Assembly: GCF_010727125.1 (NCBI RefSeq)
Contig: NZ_AP022564.1
Coordinates: 1,736,001-1,800,000, forward strand
Origin: Mycolicibacter terrae
Lineage (GTDB): Bacteria > Actinomycetota > Actinomycetes > Mycobacteriales > Mycobacteriaceae
DNA: 64,000 bases
Direction: 5' to 3'
Under the pieces are notes generated by a model. That model was not told the DNA's origin. It was given only the letters and a program-made list of their open reading frames with translations, and made no database searches. Made by a program: the position numbers and the translations under genes. Within the stretch, counting starts at the first letter, position 1. Each line of letters starts with the position of its first letter. This document shows, piece after piece, positions 17,061 to 26,420 of the stretch.

Positions 17061-18422
17061 ATGGCAGATCTTGCGCGGGGCGGATTTCGCCGCGCGGTGA
17101 AACTGGCGAGCCTGCCGGCCGGGGTCGCGGGACGCGCAGCGCTGGGTGTGGGCAAGCGGATGACCGGCAAGTCCAGGGACGAGGTCAACGCCGAGCTCCT
17201 GGAGAAGGCCGCCGACGAGATGTTCAAGGTGCTCGGCGAGCTCAAGGGCGGCGCGATGAAAGTCGGCCAGGCGCTGTCGGTGATGGAGGCCGCGATTCCG
17301 CCGCAGTTCGCCGAACCATTCCGCGAGGCGTTGGTCAAGCTCCAAAGCGAGGCCCCACCGCTGCCGGCCGCCAAGGTGCATCGGGTGCTCGACGCCCAGC
17401 TCGGCACCAAATGGCGGGAGCGTTTCACGTCCTTCGACGACACCCCGGCCGCGTCGGCAAGCATCGGGCAGGTGCACCGGGCGGTCTGGAAGGACGGGCG
17501 CGCAGTCGCCGTGAAAATCCAATACCCCGGCGCCGACGAGGCGCTGCGCGCCGACCTCAAACTGATTCAGCGGTTCAACTGGGTCGCCAAGCAAGTCGTG
17601 CCGGGCGCGGACGTGGACCGAGTGGTCTCGGAGATCAATGACACCTTGGAAGCCGAACTCGAGTACCGGCAGGAGGCCGATAATCAGCGGGCCTTCGCCA
17701 AGGCCTTCGCCGGGGACCCGAAGTTCGCTGTGCCGGCGGTGATCGCCAGCGCGCCGAAGGTCATCGTCTCGGAGTGGATCGAAGGCCGGCGTCTGTCGGC
17801 GATCATCAGCAGCGGCACCAAACAGGAGCGGGACTCCGCGTGCGCGCTGCTGCTGGAATTCACCTTCAGCTCACCGGCGCGGGTGGGCCTGGTACACGCC
17901 GACCCGCACCCCGGCAACTTCATGCTGCTGGCCGACGGGCGCCTGGGCGTCATCGACTTCGGCGCGGTGGCCGAGCATCCCGGCGGCATCCCCCCGGAGT
18001 TCGCCGAACTGCTGTGCTGGGCGCGTGACGAGCAGTGGGACGAGGTGATCCGGCTGCTCAAGCAGCTCGGTTTCATGCCGGCCGACTATGAGCTGAGTGC
18101 TGAGCAACTGGTGGAGTACATCCAACCGCTGTGGCCCTACATCGACCCACTGCGCTCGGGGGAGTTCCATTTCACCCGCAAGTGGTTCCAGAAATCGGCC
18201 CTGGTCACCACAGATCCGATGGCCGAAGGCTTCGCCGACCGATTCAAGATGGCGCGTCAGATGACCCTTCCGGCGGGTTACGTCATGTTGCTGCGCACGC
18301 TGGGCGGCCTGCTGGGGGTCGCGGTGCAGCTGGACGCGCACGTCGACTACGCCGCGCTGATCGAGCGATGGGTGCCCGGGTTCTTCCCGCCCGACCAGCC
18401 CCCGGCGCGCGAGCAGGACTGA
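17061..18422 (+). CDS. ABC1/UbiB-family atypical kinase
   Basis: A 453-residue protein kinase-like protein. It has the family's KxGQ motif (GGAMKVGQALSVMEA, about residues 69-83), the nucleotide-binding lysine in AVAVKIQYPG, the catalytic-loop equivalent VHADPHPGNFMLL and the metal-binding VIDFGAV. UbiB/ADCK proteins support quinone or lipid metabolism through an ATPase activity; a menaquinone- or envelope-lipid role here is inference. The ATG at 17061 follows a CATGAT -10-like hexamer by 6 nt, suggesting leaderless expression. Confidence 0.9.
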   Translation: MADLARGGFRRAVKLASLPAGVAGRAALGVGKRMTGKSRDEVNAELLEKAADEMFKVLGELKGGAMKVGQALSVMEAAIPPQFAEPFREALVKLQSEAPPLPAAKVHRVLDAQLGTKWRERFTSFDDTPAASASIGQVHRAVWKDGRAVAVKIQYPGADEALRADLKLIQRFNWVAKQVVPGADVDRVVSEINDTLEAELEYRQEADNQRAFAKAFAGDPKFAVPAVIASAPKVIVSEWIEGRRLSAIISSGTKQERDSACALLLEFTFSSPARVGLVHADPHPGNFMLLADGRLGVIDFGAVAEHPGGIPPEFAELLCWARDEQWDEVIRLLKQLGFMPADYELSAEQLVEYIQPLWPYIDPLRSGEFHFTRKWFQKSALVTTDPMAEGFADRFKMARQMTLPAGYVMLLRTLGGLLGVAVQLDAHVDYAALIERWVPGFFPPDQPPAREQD

Positions 18423-18474
18423 CACGTAGACTCGTCGCGCAAAGTTTTTGATGCGACAGTGAGGTAGGCAACTG

Positions 18475-19230
18475 ATGAGCGGCCATTCCAAGTGGGCCAC
18501 CACCAAGCACAAGAAGGCCGTTATCGACGCTCGCCGCGGCAAGAACTTCGCTCGGTTGATCAAGAACATCGAGGTTGCGGCACGAGTCGGTGGTGGTGAT
18601 CCGTCGGGTAATCCGACGTTGTACGACGCCATCCAGAAGGCGAAGAAGAACTCGGTGCCCAATGACAACATCGAGCGGGCCCGCAAGCGTGGCGCGGGTG
18701 AGGAAGCCGGCGGGGCGGACTATCAGACCATCACCTATGAGGGGTACGGGCCCAACGGTGTCGCGGTGCTGATCGAGTGTCTGACCGATAACCGCAACCG
18801 TGCTGCCAGTGAGGTGCGGGTCGCGATGACCCGCAACGGCGGCACCATGGCCGACCCGGGATCGGTCGCCTACCTGTTCAGCCGCAAGGGGACGGTGACC
18901 CTGGAGAAGAACGGGCTGACCGAGGATGACGTGCTGGTGGCGGTGCTCGATGCCGGCGCCGAGGACGTCAACGACCTCGGTGAGAGCTTCGAGGTGATCT
19001 CCGAGCCGGGCGATCTGGTGGCGGTGCGCACGGCGCTCGTCGACGCCGGCATCGACTACGAGTCGGCCGAGGCCAGCTTTCAGCCGTCGGTCAGTGTCGC
19101 GGTGGACGTCGAGGGCGCCCGCAAGGTCTTCAAGCTGGTTGAGGCGCTCGAGGACAGCGACGATGTACAGAACGTGTGGACCAACGTCGATCTGTCCGAC
19201 GAGGTGCTGGCCGAACTGGCCGAGGACTGA
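18475..19230 (+). CDS. YebC/TACO1-family protein
   Basis: A 251-residue protein with the full family signature, starting [20 protein letters not shown] and containing [20 protein letters not shown] and [18 protein letters not shown]. YebC-family members were described as DNA-binding regulators, and more recently as factors that relieve ribosome stalling on proline-rich stretches. It equals Rv2603c. A TAGACT -10 (18425-18430) and a GAGGTAGG ribosome site precede the ATG. In many bacteria it neighbours ruvC, as here. Confidence 0.94.
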   Translation: MSGHSKWATTKHKKAVIDARRGKNFARLIKNIEVAARVGGGDPSGNPTLYDAIQKAKKNSVPNDNIERARKRGAGEEAGGADYQTITYEGYGPNGVAVLIECLTDNRNRAASEVRVAMTRNGGTMADPGSVAYLFSRKGTVTLEKNGLTEDDVLVAVLDAGAEDVNDLGESFEVISEPGDLVAVRTALVDAGIDYESAEASFQPSVSVAVDVEGARKVFKLVEALEDSDDVQNVWTNVDLSDEVLAELAED

Positions 19231-19672
19231 GTACCCGGTAGTTCGCCGCCCAGACCGGATCGGCCGGGGTCGCGGGTGTCAATCGGCCTGCAGAGCCGTA
19301 CCCAGCAGCTCTGGTTGGCCGAACTGGGCGAAGCCGGCACGATCACCACGACGTTCGGGGTGTCTTCGGGGTGCCGTTAGATGATTTCTGTATTCCATTG
19401 CAGCAGAGGCTATATCGGACAATTGTCGAACGGTCGGATCCGCCTGGGACGCCAGATCATGCCGCTCTCGTCGGCTGTTGGCGACGGTCGGCCGGGGCGG
19501 TCTGGGCAATAGGCCGGAGGTGGCCTGCCATCACCGCGGCGGATGTTTCGGCCACACCGGCGGGGGCATGGTGCCCGGGCACGGGTGCCTCAACGCGGTG
19601 TCGGGCAGGGATGAGGCGGGGCGATCCGCCGGCGCTCCGCGTGTCCTACCCGGGAGTGTCGGCGCCAACCGC
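19231..19672. other. Non-coding stretch between yebC and ruvC
   Basis: About 440 bp without a convincing gene. The plus-strand frame ending at the TAG near 19380 reads GLQSRTQQLWLAELGEAGTI, then a short tail to the stop; it could be the last piece of a degraded membrane-protein gene, at low confidence. No RNA gene or repeat was recognised. In M. tuberculosis several genes lie between these two loci, so a deletion is likely here. Confidence 0.35.
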
Positions 19673-19694
19673 TACTGTTCGAACAGGTGTTCAC
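19673..19694 (+). promoter_or_regulatory. ruvC promoter with LexA (SOS) box
   Basis: TACTGT (19673-19678) fits a -10 element. It abuts TCGAACAGGTGTTCAC (19679-19694), which matches the mycobacterial/Gram-positive LexA box TCGAAC-N4-GTTCGA except for the last two bases. LexA bound here would block transcription start. ruvC of M. tuberculosis is known to be DNA-damage inducible, so the site is expected. Confidence 0.75.
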
Positions 19695-19713
19695 TACGGG
19701 TAGGGAGCGTGTG

Positions 19714-20271
19714 GTGCGGGTGATGGGTGTCGACCCCGGGCTGACCCGCTGCGGGCTGTCGGTGGTCGAGGGCGGTCGGGGGCGCCAGGTCACGGCGTTG
19801 GACGTCGACGTGGTGCGCACCCCCGCCGATCAGCCCCTGCCGCAGCGGTTGCTGACGATCAGTGACACCGCCGAGCACTGGCTGGACACCCACCGGCCGG
19901 ATGTCCTCGCCGTCGAGCGGGTGTTCTCCCAGCAGAACGTCTCCACGGTGATGGGCACCGCCCAGGCCGGCGGCGTGATCGCGCTGCAGGCCGCCCGGCG
20001 CGGCATCGACGTGCATTTCCACACCCCCAGCGAGGTCAAGGCCGCGGTGACGGGCAACGGGTCCGCCGACAAGGCGCAGGTGACGGCGATGGTCACCAGA
20101 ATCCTCGGGTTGCAGCAGAAGCCCACGCCCGCTGACGCGGCGGACGCTCTCGCGCTGGCGATCTGCCACTGCTGGCGCGCCCCGATGATCGCGCGGATGG
20201 CGGCCGCCGAGGCGCTGGCCGCCGAACAGCGCCGCCGCTACACCGCCAAACTCAAGGCGGCGCGGGCATGA
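19714..20271 (+). CDS. ruvC: Holliday junction resolvase RuvC
   Basis: A 185-residue endonuclease of the RNase H-like fold that resolves Holliday junctions. Catalytic acidic residues lie in [14 protein letters not shown] (Asp), LAVERVFS (Glu) and [15 protein letters not shown] (Asp pair). GTG 19714 is preferred over the adjacent GTG at 19711 because GGGAG at 19703-19707 is then 6 nt away and the protein matches M. tuberculosis RuvC. It heads ruvC-ruvA-ruvB, which overlap by 4 bp each, and is preceded by an SOS box. Confidence 0.95.
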   Translation: MRVMGVDPGLTRCGLSVVEGGRGRQVTALDVDVVRTPADQPLPQRLLTISDTAEHWLDTHRPDVLAVERVFSQQNVSTVMGTAQAGGVIALQAARRGIDVHFHTPSEVKAAVTGNGSADKAQVTAMVTRILGLQQKPTPADAADALALAICHCWRAPMIARMAAAEALAAEQRRRYTAKLKAARA

Positions 20272-20858
20272 TCGCCTCGGTGCGCGGAGAGGTCATCGAC
20301 ATCGCACTCGATCATGTGGTGGTCGAGGCGGCCGGGATCGGCCACAAGGTGATGGCCACCCCCGCGACGCTGTCGATGTTGCGCCGCGGCAGCGAGACCC
20401 GGTTGATCACCGCGATGATTGTGCGTGAGGATTCGATGACGCTGTACGGCTTTCCCGACGCCGAAGCGCGTGATCTGTTTCTGACCTTGATCGGGGTGTC
20501 GGGGATCGGGCCCAAGATCGCGCTGGCCGCGCTGGCGGTCTACGACGCGACCGCGCTGCGCCGGGTGCTGGCCGACGGCGACGTCACCGCGCTGACCCGG
20601 GTGCCCGGGATCGGTAAGCGCGGCGCCGAGCGCTTGGTGCTGGAACTGCGCGACAAGATCGGGCCGGTCGCCGCGTCCGATGGCGTGGTCTTCAACGGTC
20701 ACGCGGTGCGCGCACCGGTCGTCGAAGCCCTTGTGGGGCTTGGCTTCGCCGCCAAGCAGGCCGAGGAGGCCACCGACAAGGTACTCGCCGCGGATCCCGA
20801 GGCCAGCACCTCTGACGCCCTGCGCACCGCGCTGAGCCGGCTGGGGAAGACCAAGTGA
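20268..20858 (+). CDS. ruvA: Holliday junction DNA helicase subunit RuvA
   Basis: A 196-residue junction-recognition protein. It has an N-terminal OB fold ([20 protein letters not shown]), two helix-hairpin-helix motifs ([14 protein letters not shown] and [15 protein letters not shown]) and a C-terminal UBA-like domain that contacts RuvB ([16 protein letters not shown]). The ATG at 20268 overlaps ruvC by 4 bp. Normal length. Confidence 0.96.
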   Translation: MIASVRGEVIDIALDHVVVEAAGIGHKVMATPATLSMLRRGSETRLITAMIVREDSMTLYGFPDAEARDLFLTLIGVSGIGPKIALAALAVYDATALRRVLADGDVTALTRVPGIGKRGAERLVLELRDKIGPVAASDGVVFNGHAVRAPVVEALVGLGFAAKQAEEATDKVLAADPEASTSDALRTALSRLGKTK

Positions 20859-21907
20859 GCGAGACCGACGAACCTGATGCCCGCGAGGTGTCTGCGGCGT
20901 TGACGATCGGCGAAGGCGATGTCGACGCCGGCCTGCGTCCGCGCAGCCTGGCGGAGTTCATCGGCCAGCCCCGGGTACGGGAGCAGCTGCAGCTGGTGAT
21001 CGAGGGCGCCAAGAACCGTGGCGGCACACCGGATCACATCCTGCTCTCCGGCCCGCCCGGCCTGGGCAAGACGTCGCTGGCGATGATCATCGCCAGCGAA
21101 TTGGGCAGCTCCCTGCGGGTGACGTCGGGACCCGCGCTGGAACGGGCCGGGGATCTGGCGGCGATGCTGTCGAACTTGGTCGAGCACGATGTGTTGTTCA
21201 TCGACGAGATCCACCGCATCGCCCGGCCGGCCGAGGAGATGCTGTATCTGGCGATGGAGGACTTCCGGGTCGACGTCGTCGTCGGGAAGGGCCCCGGGGC
21301 AACCTCGATTCCGTTGGAAGTGGCACCGTTCACCCTGGTCGGCGCCACCACCCGCTCCGGAGCGCTGACCGGTCCGCTGCGGGACCGGTTCGGGTTCACC
21401 GCACACATGGATTTCTATGAGCCGGCCGAGCTGCAGCTGGTGCTGGCGCGCTCGGCGACGATCCTCGGGATCGAACTGGGAGCCGAGGCCGCGGTCGAGG
21501 TCGCACGCCGATCCCGTGGCACCCCGCGGATCGCCAACCGGCTGCTGCGCCGGGTGCGGGACTACGCGGAGGTGCGCGCCGACGGGGTGATCACCCGCGA
21601 CGTGGCCAAGGCCGCACTGGCCGTTTACGACGTCGACGAGTTGGGCCTGGACCGCCTCGACCGGGCGGTGCTGTCGGCGTTGACCCGAAGTTTCGGCGGC
21701 GGCCCGGTCGGGGTGTCCACCCTGGCGGTGGCGGTGGGGGAGGAAGCGGCCACCGTGGAGGAGGTCTGCGAGCCGTTTCTGGTGCGCGCCGGGATGATCG
21801 CCCGTACCCCGCGGGGCCGGGTCGCGACCCCGGCGGCCTGGACGCACCTGGGCCTGGTGCCGCCGGCCGGGGCGGGGGGACTGGGGCAACCCGGGCTGTT
21901 CGAGTGA
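20855..21907 (+). CDS. ruvB: Holliday junction branch migration ATPase RuvB
   Basis: A 350-residue AAA+ motor. Walker A is [14 protein letters not shown], Walker B is LFIDEIHR, sensor 1 is VGATTRSG and the Arg finger region is LRDRFG. A winged-helix DNA-binding domain follows (about residues 275-345). GTG 20855 overlaps ruvA by 4 bp. It ends 3 bp before the convergent gabT stop, leaving no room for a separate terminator. Confidence 0.97.
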   Translation: MSETDEPDAREVSAALTIGEGDVDAGLRPRSLAEFIGQPRVREQLQLVIEGAKNRGGTPDHILLSGPPGLGKTSLAMIIASELGSSLRVTSGPALERAGDLAAMLSNLVEHDVLFIDEIHRIARPAEEMLYLAMEDFRVDVVVGKGPGATSIPLEVAPFTLVGATTRSGALTGPLRDRFGFTAHMDFYEPAELQLVLARSATILGIELGAEAAVEVARRSRGTPRIANRLLRRVRDYAEVRADGVITRDVAKAALAVYDVDELGLDRLDRAVLSALTRSFGGGPVGVSTLAVAVGEEAATVEEVCEPFLVRAGMIARTPRGRVATPAAWTHLGLVPPAGAGGLGQPGLFE

Positions 21908-21910
21908 TCG

Positions 21911-23257
21911 TTAGAGCTTCGCCAGTTCGCCGGCCAGCACGTCCAAGCCGTCGGCGAGCAATTCGTCGCTGATGGTCAACGGCGGCAGCAGCCGCAGCAC
22001 ATTGCCGAACGTGCCGCAGGTCAACACGATGACACCGGCCTGATGGCACGCCGTGGCCAGCGCTTTGGTGAGCGCCGGGTCCGGATCGGCGCTGTCGGGC
22101 CGCACCAGCTCGACGGCGATCATGGCGCCGCGGCCACGGACGTCGCCGATGCGGTCGTCGTCGGCCTGCAGGCGACCCAGCCGCTCGAACACCACCCGCT
22201 CGATCTGCTGGGCCCGGCCGATCAGATCGTCGGCTTCGACGGTGGCCAGCGCCCCCAGCGCGGCCGCGCATGCCACCGGGTTGCCGCCGAACGTCCCACC
22301 CAGGCCGCTGACCTGGGGTGCGTCCATGATCTCGGCCCGACCGGTCACCGCCGACAGCGGTAGCCCCCCGCCGATGCCCTTGGCGGTGCAGATCAGATCC
22401 GGCGCGATGGGTTCGTGCTCGCAGGCGAACATCGCGCCGGTGCGCGCGAAGCCGGTCTGGACCTCATCGGCGATGAACACCACATCGTTGTCGCGGCACC
22501 ACGCCAGCAGTGCGGGCAGAAAACCCGGCGCCGGAACGATGAACCCGCCCTCGCCCTGGATCGGTTCGATGACCAGCGCGGCCAGGTTGTTGGCGCCGAT
22601 CTGGTTCTCCAGCACACCGATGGTGCGTTCGGCGGCCCGTTCGCCGTCGCTGCCCAACTCCTTGTCGACCAGCCCGTCCCGGTAGGGGTAGGACGCCGGC
22701 GCGCGATAGACGTCGGGCGCGAACGGCCCGAACCCGCTCTTGTAGGGCATCGACTTGGCCGTCAGTGCCAACGTCAGGTTGGTACGGCCGTGATAGCCGT
22801 GGTCGAACGCGACCACCGCGGATTTACGGGTGTAGGACCGGGCGATCTTGACGGCATTCTCCAGGGCTTCGGCGCCGGAGTTGAGCAGCACCGAGCGCTT
22901 CTCGAATTTGCCCGGGGTGAGCCGGTTCAGTGCCTCGGCGACGGCCACATACCCCTCGTAGGGCGCCACCATGAAGCAGGTGTGGGTGAACTCGCCGACC
23001 TGTTCACGCACCCCGGCAACCACGCGCGGCGCGGCATTGCCGACGGTCGTCACCGCGATGCCCGAGCCCAGATCGATCAGCCGGTTGCCGTCGACGTCCT
23101 CCACGATGCCCCCGGCGGCGCGCGCCGCGTAGACCGGCAACGTGCTGGCCACCCCGCGCGCCACGGCCGCCGCGCGGCGCCCCGCCAGCCGCACCGAGCC
23201 GGGGCCGGGGATCTCGGTGGCCAGGTGACGGCTCTGCGGCAGCGGCGGCACAGACAT
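21911..23257 (-). CDS. gabT: 4-aminobutyrate aminotransferase
   Basis: A 448-residue class III PLP-dependent aminotransferase converting GABA and 2-oxoglutarate to succinate semialdehyde and glutamate. Visible motifs are LNSGAEALENAVKIAR, AFDHGYHGRTNLTLALT, the DEVQTGFARTG aspartate and the PLP lysine in ICTAKGIGGGLPLSAV. Equivalent to Rv2589. The PLP it needs is made by pdxST nearby, although that is not a regulatory argument. Confidence 0.93.
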   Translation of the reverse strand: MSVPPLPQSRHLATEIPGPGSVRLAGRRAAAVARGVASTLPVYAARAAGGIVEDVDGNRLIDLGSGIAVTTVGNAAPRVVAGVREQVGEFTHTCFMVAPYEGYVAVAEALNRLTPGKFEKRSVLLNSGAEALENAVKIARSYTRKSAVVAFDHGYHGRTNLTLALTAKSMPYKSGFGPFAPDVYRAPASYPYRDGLVDKELGSDGERAAERTIGVLENQIGANNLAALVIEPIQGEGGFIVPAPGFLPALLAWCRDNDVVFIADEVQTGFARTGAMFACEHEPIAPDLICTAKGIGGGLPLSAVTGRAEIMDAPQVSGLGGTFGGNPVACAAALGALATVEADDLIGRAQQIERVVFERLGRLQADDDRIGDVRGRGAMIAVELVRPDSADPDPALTKALATACHQAGVIVLTCGTFGNVLRLLPPLTISDELLADGLDVLAGELAKL

Positions 23258-23299
23258 CGGGCGGTCTCCTTAGCGGTCCTCAGGGATCCTTGCCGTGGT

Positions 23300-23620
23300 T
23301 CAGACCTGGCCGAGCGGCCGGCAGGCGTTGCCGAAGGGGTTCCACCATTCGCCGGGCGGACAGTCCAGCGGGGTCGGGCCCTGGCCCAGGGGCATGCAGG
23401 TGTTGGTGCTCGGCTCCCAGTACTGGCCGCCCGGGCAGTCCAGCGGGGTGGGGCCCTGGCCCAGGGGCATGCAGGTGTTGGTGCTCGGCTCCCAGTACTG
23501 GCCGCCGGGGCAGTCCAGTGGCGCGGCCCAACCGACGGCCGGCGCCGCGATCGCCCCGACCGCCAGGGGAGCCGCCGCCAATGCGACAGCGGTAGCCAGA
23601 CCACACGCAAAGTTCCTCAT
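23300..23620 (-). CDS. Secreted Cys-paired tandem-repeat protein
   Basis: A 106-residue protein with a Sec signal peptide (residues 1 to about 32, ending VGWAA). Three 25-residue repeats follow. The first two read PLDCPGGQYWEPSTNTCMPL-GQGPT; the third is diverged (DCPPGEWWNPFGNACRPL). Each repeat has a Cys pair 13 residues apart, likely a disulfide, and an aromatic core, giving a string of small disulfide-bonded modules on the cell surface or outside. No known enzyme motif. It lies between gabT and yajC, transcribed with gabT's strand. Confidence 0.78.
   Translation of the reverse strand: MRNFACGLATAVALAAAPLAVGAIAAPAVGWAAPLDCPGGQYWEPSTNTCMPLGQGPTPLDCPGGQYWEPSTNTCMPLGQGPTPLDCPPGEWWNPFGNACRPLGQV
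23361..23510. repeat. 75-bp tandem duplication inside the secreted repeat protein
   Basis: Two 75-bp units (23361-23435 and 23436-23510) differ at only two positions. The third, older unit lies at 23300-23360. The near-identity at DNA level points to recent duplication by slippage or unequal exchange, so copy number may vary between strains. Confidence 0.8.
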
Positions 23621-23799
23621 CGGCCTACCTTCCCATCAGAATCCTGGCCCCCGATTTCCCCACAGCCTAAGCGGCGAACAGCGGTACCGACTCGGAGTCG
23701 CGCCACACAGTGGCACACTGTTGTCATCACAGCGGCCCGTCACACACCTGGCCCGGTGCCGAAGACTAATAAGAACAAATCGAAAGATCGGTCGTCGTC

Positions 23800-24108
23800 A
23801 TGAACAACATGGTTGCCTTCCTGCCACTGCTCGTCGTCATGGGCGCGTTCATGTTCTTCGCCTCGCGACGGCAGAAGCGCGCGATGCAAGCCACCATCGA
23901 CCTGCACGAGTCGCTGCAGGTGGGTGACCGTGTTCACACCACCTCCGGACTGCAGGCCTCGATCACCGGCATCACCGACGACACCGTCGATCTGGAGATC
24001 GCGCCCGGCGTGGTGACCACCTGGATGAAACTGGCGATCCGGGACAAGATCGAGCCGGAGGAGTTCGCCGCCGAAGCCGCGGTTGAGCAGGCCACCGAAG
24101 ACGCCTAG
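23800..24108 (+). CDS. yajC: Sec translocon accessory protein YajC
   Basis: A 102-residue protein with one N-terminal membrane helix (FLPLLVVMGAFMFFASRRQ) and a small cytoplasmic domain (LQVGDRVHTTSGLQASITGI). YajC associates with SecDF and the SecYEG channel. ATG at 23800, or possibly the in-frame ATG at 23809. It precedes secD and secF in the standard order (Rv2588c-Rv2586c). Confidence 0.93.
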   Translation: MNNMVAFLPLLVVMGAFMFFASRRQKRAMQATIDLHESLQVGDRVHTTSGLQASITGITDDTVDLEIAPGVVTTWMKLAIRDKIEPEEFAAEAAVEQATEDA

Positions 24109-24268
24109 CCTCCGACGCGCGGAACACCCGCCCAACGACCGAGCCAGCCAGCCGGGCACGTACCCTTTGCGGGTGCAGTCGAACTGATCGTCGCGAGCCG
24201 ACCCCGCGCGGACCAGCCCCGACGATCGCGAGAGCGCATCGTGCAATGAGCGAAGGAGACTCAACAAC

Positions 24269-26416
24269 GTGGCATCGCCTTCGGCGCCGGTGCACCCTGC
24301 CCGCAACCTGGCGGTGTTCCTGGCAATGCTCATCGGCGTCTTCCTGCTGGTGTTCCTGACCGGAAACAAGCTGGCCGAACCCAAGCTCGGCATCGACCTT
24401 CAGGGCGGCACCCGCGTGACGCTCACCGCCCGCACACCGGACGGCTCCGCCCCGACCCGCGACGCGCTCAACCAGGCGCAACAGATCATCAGTGCGCGGG
24501 TCAACGGTCTGGGGGTGTCCGGGTCCGAGGTCATCATCGACGGCAACAACCTGGTCATCACGGTGCCGGGCAGCGACGGCAACGAAGCGCGCACTCTCGG
24601 GCAGACGGCCCGGCTCTACATCCGGCCGGTGATCAGCGGGGTGTCGGTGGAAGAGGCCAAGCAGGCCGGCGGCGGCCAGATGCCCGGACTTCCCGGCGGA
24701 CCCGGCCGACCCGGCCTGCCGCCGGGGCTTCCCGGTGTCCCGGGTGGAGTCCCCGGTGCACCGGGTGGAGTGCCCGGCATCCCGGGTGGAGTCCCCGGTG
24801 TCCCGGGCGGAATCCCCGGAATGCCCGGCGGAGTCCCCGGTGTCCCGGGTGGAATCCCCGGAATGCCCGGTTCTCCGGCCACCGGCGGCCAGTCCGGTTC
24901 CGGCGAGCAGAGCCTGCCCGGTGGGGGCGGCAGCGGCGGCGAGGGCACGTTCGGCGGCAACAGCCCGTTCGGCGGCAACAGTCCGTTCGGCGGGAACGGT
25001 GAGTCGCTTCCGCAGCAGCCGCTGACGCCGCCCGCGCAACCACGGCCCTACCCGAAGGAGCCGACCCCGTCGCCGGGCACCACCACGGACAGCCCCGGTC
25101 CGGAGAACAGCACCGAGGCTCCGGGCGGCCCGGAGTCCCCGGTCGCCCCCCTGCCGGGTCAGGCGCCGGGCCCCGGAGCGCAACTGCCGGGCATGCCGCC
25201 CCTTCCCGGCCAGCCTGGCCAGCCGGGCCAGCCGCAGGGCCTGGCGGCCCGCATCGCCGCAGAGAAGAGGTTGCGGCAGAGCGACAACAAGGTGGTGCAG
25301 GCCCTGGCCCTGCAGATCCAGGCCAGCCGGTGCGACAAGGAAGACATTCTGGCCGGCAACGACGACCCGGACCTTCCGCTGGTGACCTGTTCGGAGGACC
25401 ATCAGACTGCATATCTGCTGGCGCCGTCGATCATCAGCGGCGACCAGATCGCCGACGCCAGTTCGGGCATGGACCAGCGCAGCGGCGCCAACATCGTCCA
25501 GGTGCAGTTCAAGAGCGCCGCGGCCGACATCTGGGCCGACTACACCGCGGCCCACATCGGCACCCAGACCGCGTTCACGCTGGACTCGCAGGTGGTCAGC
25601 GCACCGCAGATCCAAGAGGCGATCCCCGGCGGACGCACCCAGATCACCGGCGGCTCACCGGGATTCACCCAGGACGCCGCGCGTCAGTTGGCCAACGTAC
25701 TGAAGTACGGGTCGCTACCGCTGTCATTTGAGGCGTCGGAAGCCGAAACCGTTTCGGCCACGCTGGGAATGACCTCGCTGCAGGCGGGCCTGATCGCCGG
25801 TGCGATCGGCCTCGCGCTGGTGCTGATCTACTCGCTGCTCTACTACCGGGTGCTCGGGGTGCTGACCGCGTTGTCGCTGGTGCTCGCCGGTGCCATGGTC
25901 TACGCGATCCTGGTGTTGTTGGGCCGATACATCAACTACACACTCGACCTGGCCGGCATCGCCGGTCTGATCATCGGTATCGGCACCACCGCCGACTCGT
26001 TCGTGGTGTTCTTCGAACGCATCAAGGACGAGATCCGAGAAGGCCGCTCATTCCGCTCCGCGGTCCCACGCGGGTGGACGCGGGCCCGCAAGACGATCGT
26101 GTCCGGCAACGCGGTGACCTTCCTGGCCGCGGCGGTGCTGTACTTCCTGGCGGTCGGCCAGGTGAAGGGCTTCGCGTTCACGCTGGGGCTGACCACAATC
26201 CTCGACCTGGTGGTGGTGTACCTGGTGACCTGGCCGCTGGTGTACCTGGCGTCCAAGTCACCGACGCTGGCCAAGCCGAGCTACAACGGCCTCGGCGCGG
26301 TTCAGCAGGTCGCACGCGAGCGGCGAGCGGTAGCAAGGGCGGGCGCCAGACCGGGAGGCAGACCCGGAGCCAAAACGGGCGCGCGGGTGACCGCCCAGTC
26401 GACGGGACAGGGATAG
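24269..26416 (+). CDS. secD: Protein translocase subunit SecD with elastin-like insert
   Basis: A 715-residue RND-family membrane protein that, with SecF, uses the proton gradient to pull exported proteins across the membrane. It starts GTG 24269 after GAAGGAG. It has one N-terminal helix, a large outer domain ([36 protein letters not shown]) and five C-terminal helices with [21 protein letters not shown]. Residues about 138-325 are a Gly/Pro/Gln/Ser-rich insertion, including six heptapeptides of type (V/A/I/M)PGG(V/I)PG. M. tuberculosis SecD is about 573 residues with a shorter Pro-rich insert, so this one is roughly 140 longer. The essential core is intact. Confidence 0.95.
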   Translation: MASPSAPVHPARNLAVFLAMLIGVFLLVFLTGNKLAEPKLGIDLQGGTRVTLTARTPDGSAPTRDALNQAQQIISARVNGLGVSGSEVIIDGNNLVITVPGSDGNEARTLGQTARLYIRPVISGVSVEEAKQAGGGQMPGLPGGPGRPGLPPGLPGVPGGVPGAPGGVPGIPGGVPGVPGGIPGMPGGVPGVPGGIPGMPGSPATGGQSGSGEQSLPGGGGSGGEGTFGGNSPFGGNSPFGGNGESLPQQPLTPPAQPRPYPKEPTPSPGTTTDSPGPENSTEAPGGPESPVAPLPGQAPGPGAQLPGMPPLPGQPGQPGQPQGLAARIAAEKRLRQSDNKVVQALALQIQASRCDKEDILAGNDDPDLPLVTCSEDHQTAYLLAPSIISGDQIADASSGMDQRSGANIVQVQFKSAAADIWADYTAAHIGTQTAFTLDSQVVSAPQIQEAIPGGRTQITGGSPGFTQDAARQLANVLKYGSLPLSFEASEAETVSATLGMTSLQAGLIAGAIGLALVLIYSLLYYRVLGVLTALSLVLAGAMVYAILVLLGRYINYTLDLAGIAGLIIGIGTTADSFVVFFERIKDEIREGRSFRSAVPRGWTRARKTIVSGNAVTFLAAAVLYFLAVGQVKGFAFTLGLTTILDLVVVYLVTWPLVYLASKSPTLAKPSYNGLGAVQQVARERRAVARAGARPGGRPGAKTGARVTAQSTGQG
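24737..24862 (+). repeat. Six 21-bp repeats encoding elastin-like heptapeptides in secD
   Basis: Units start at 24737, 24758, 24779, 24800, 24821 and 24842. They encode [35 protein letters not shown] and VPGGIPG. The glycine spacing is not Gly-X-Y, so this is elastin-like rather than collagen. The units are in frame and could expand or contract without breaking secD. Confidence 0.85.
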
Positions 26417-26420
26417 CCAG

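Noticed and set aside
24680..24880. Collagen-like domain in SecD
   Set aside because: Glycine does not recur every third residue; the PGG-VPG heptads are elastin-like instead.
23972..25615. A 547-codon minus-strand frame opposite secD
   Set aside because: It is a shadow of secD, lengthened by the repetitive Gly/Pro codons.
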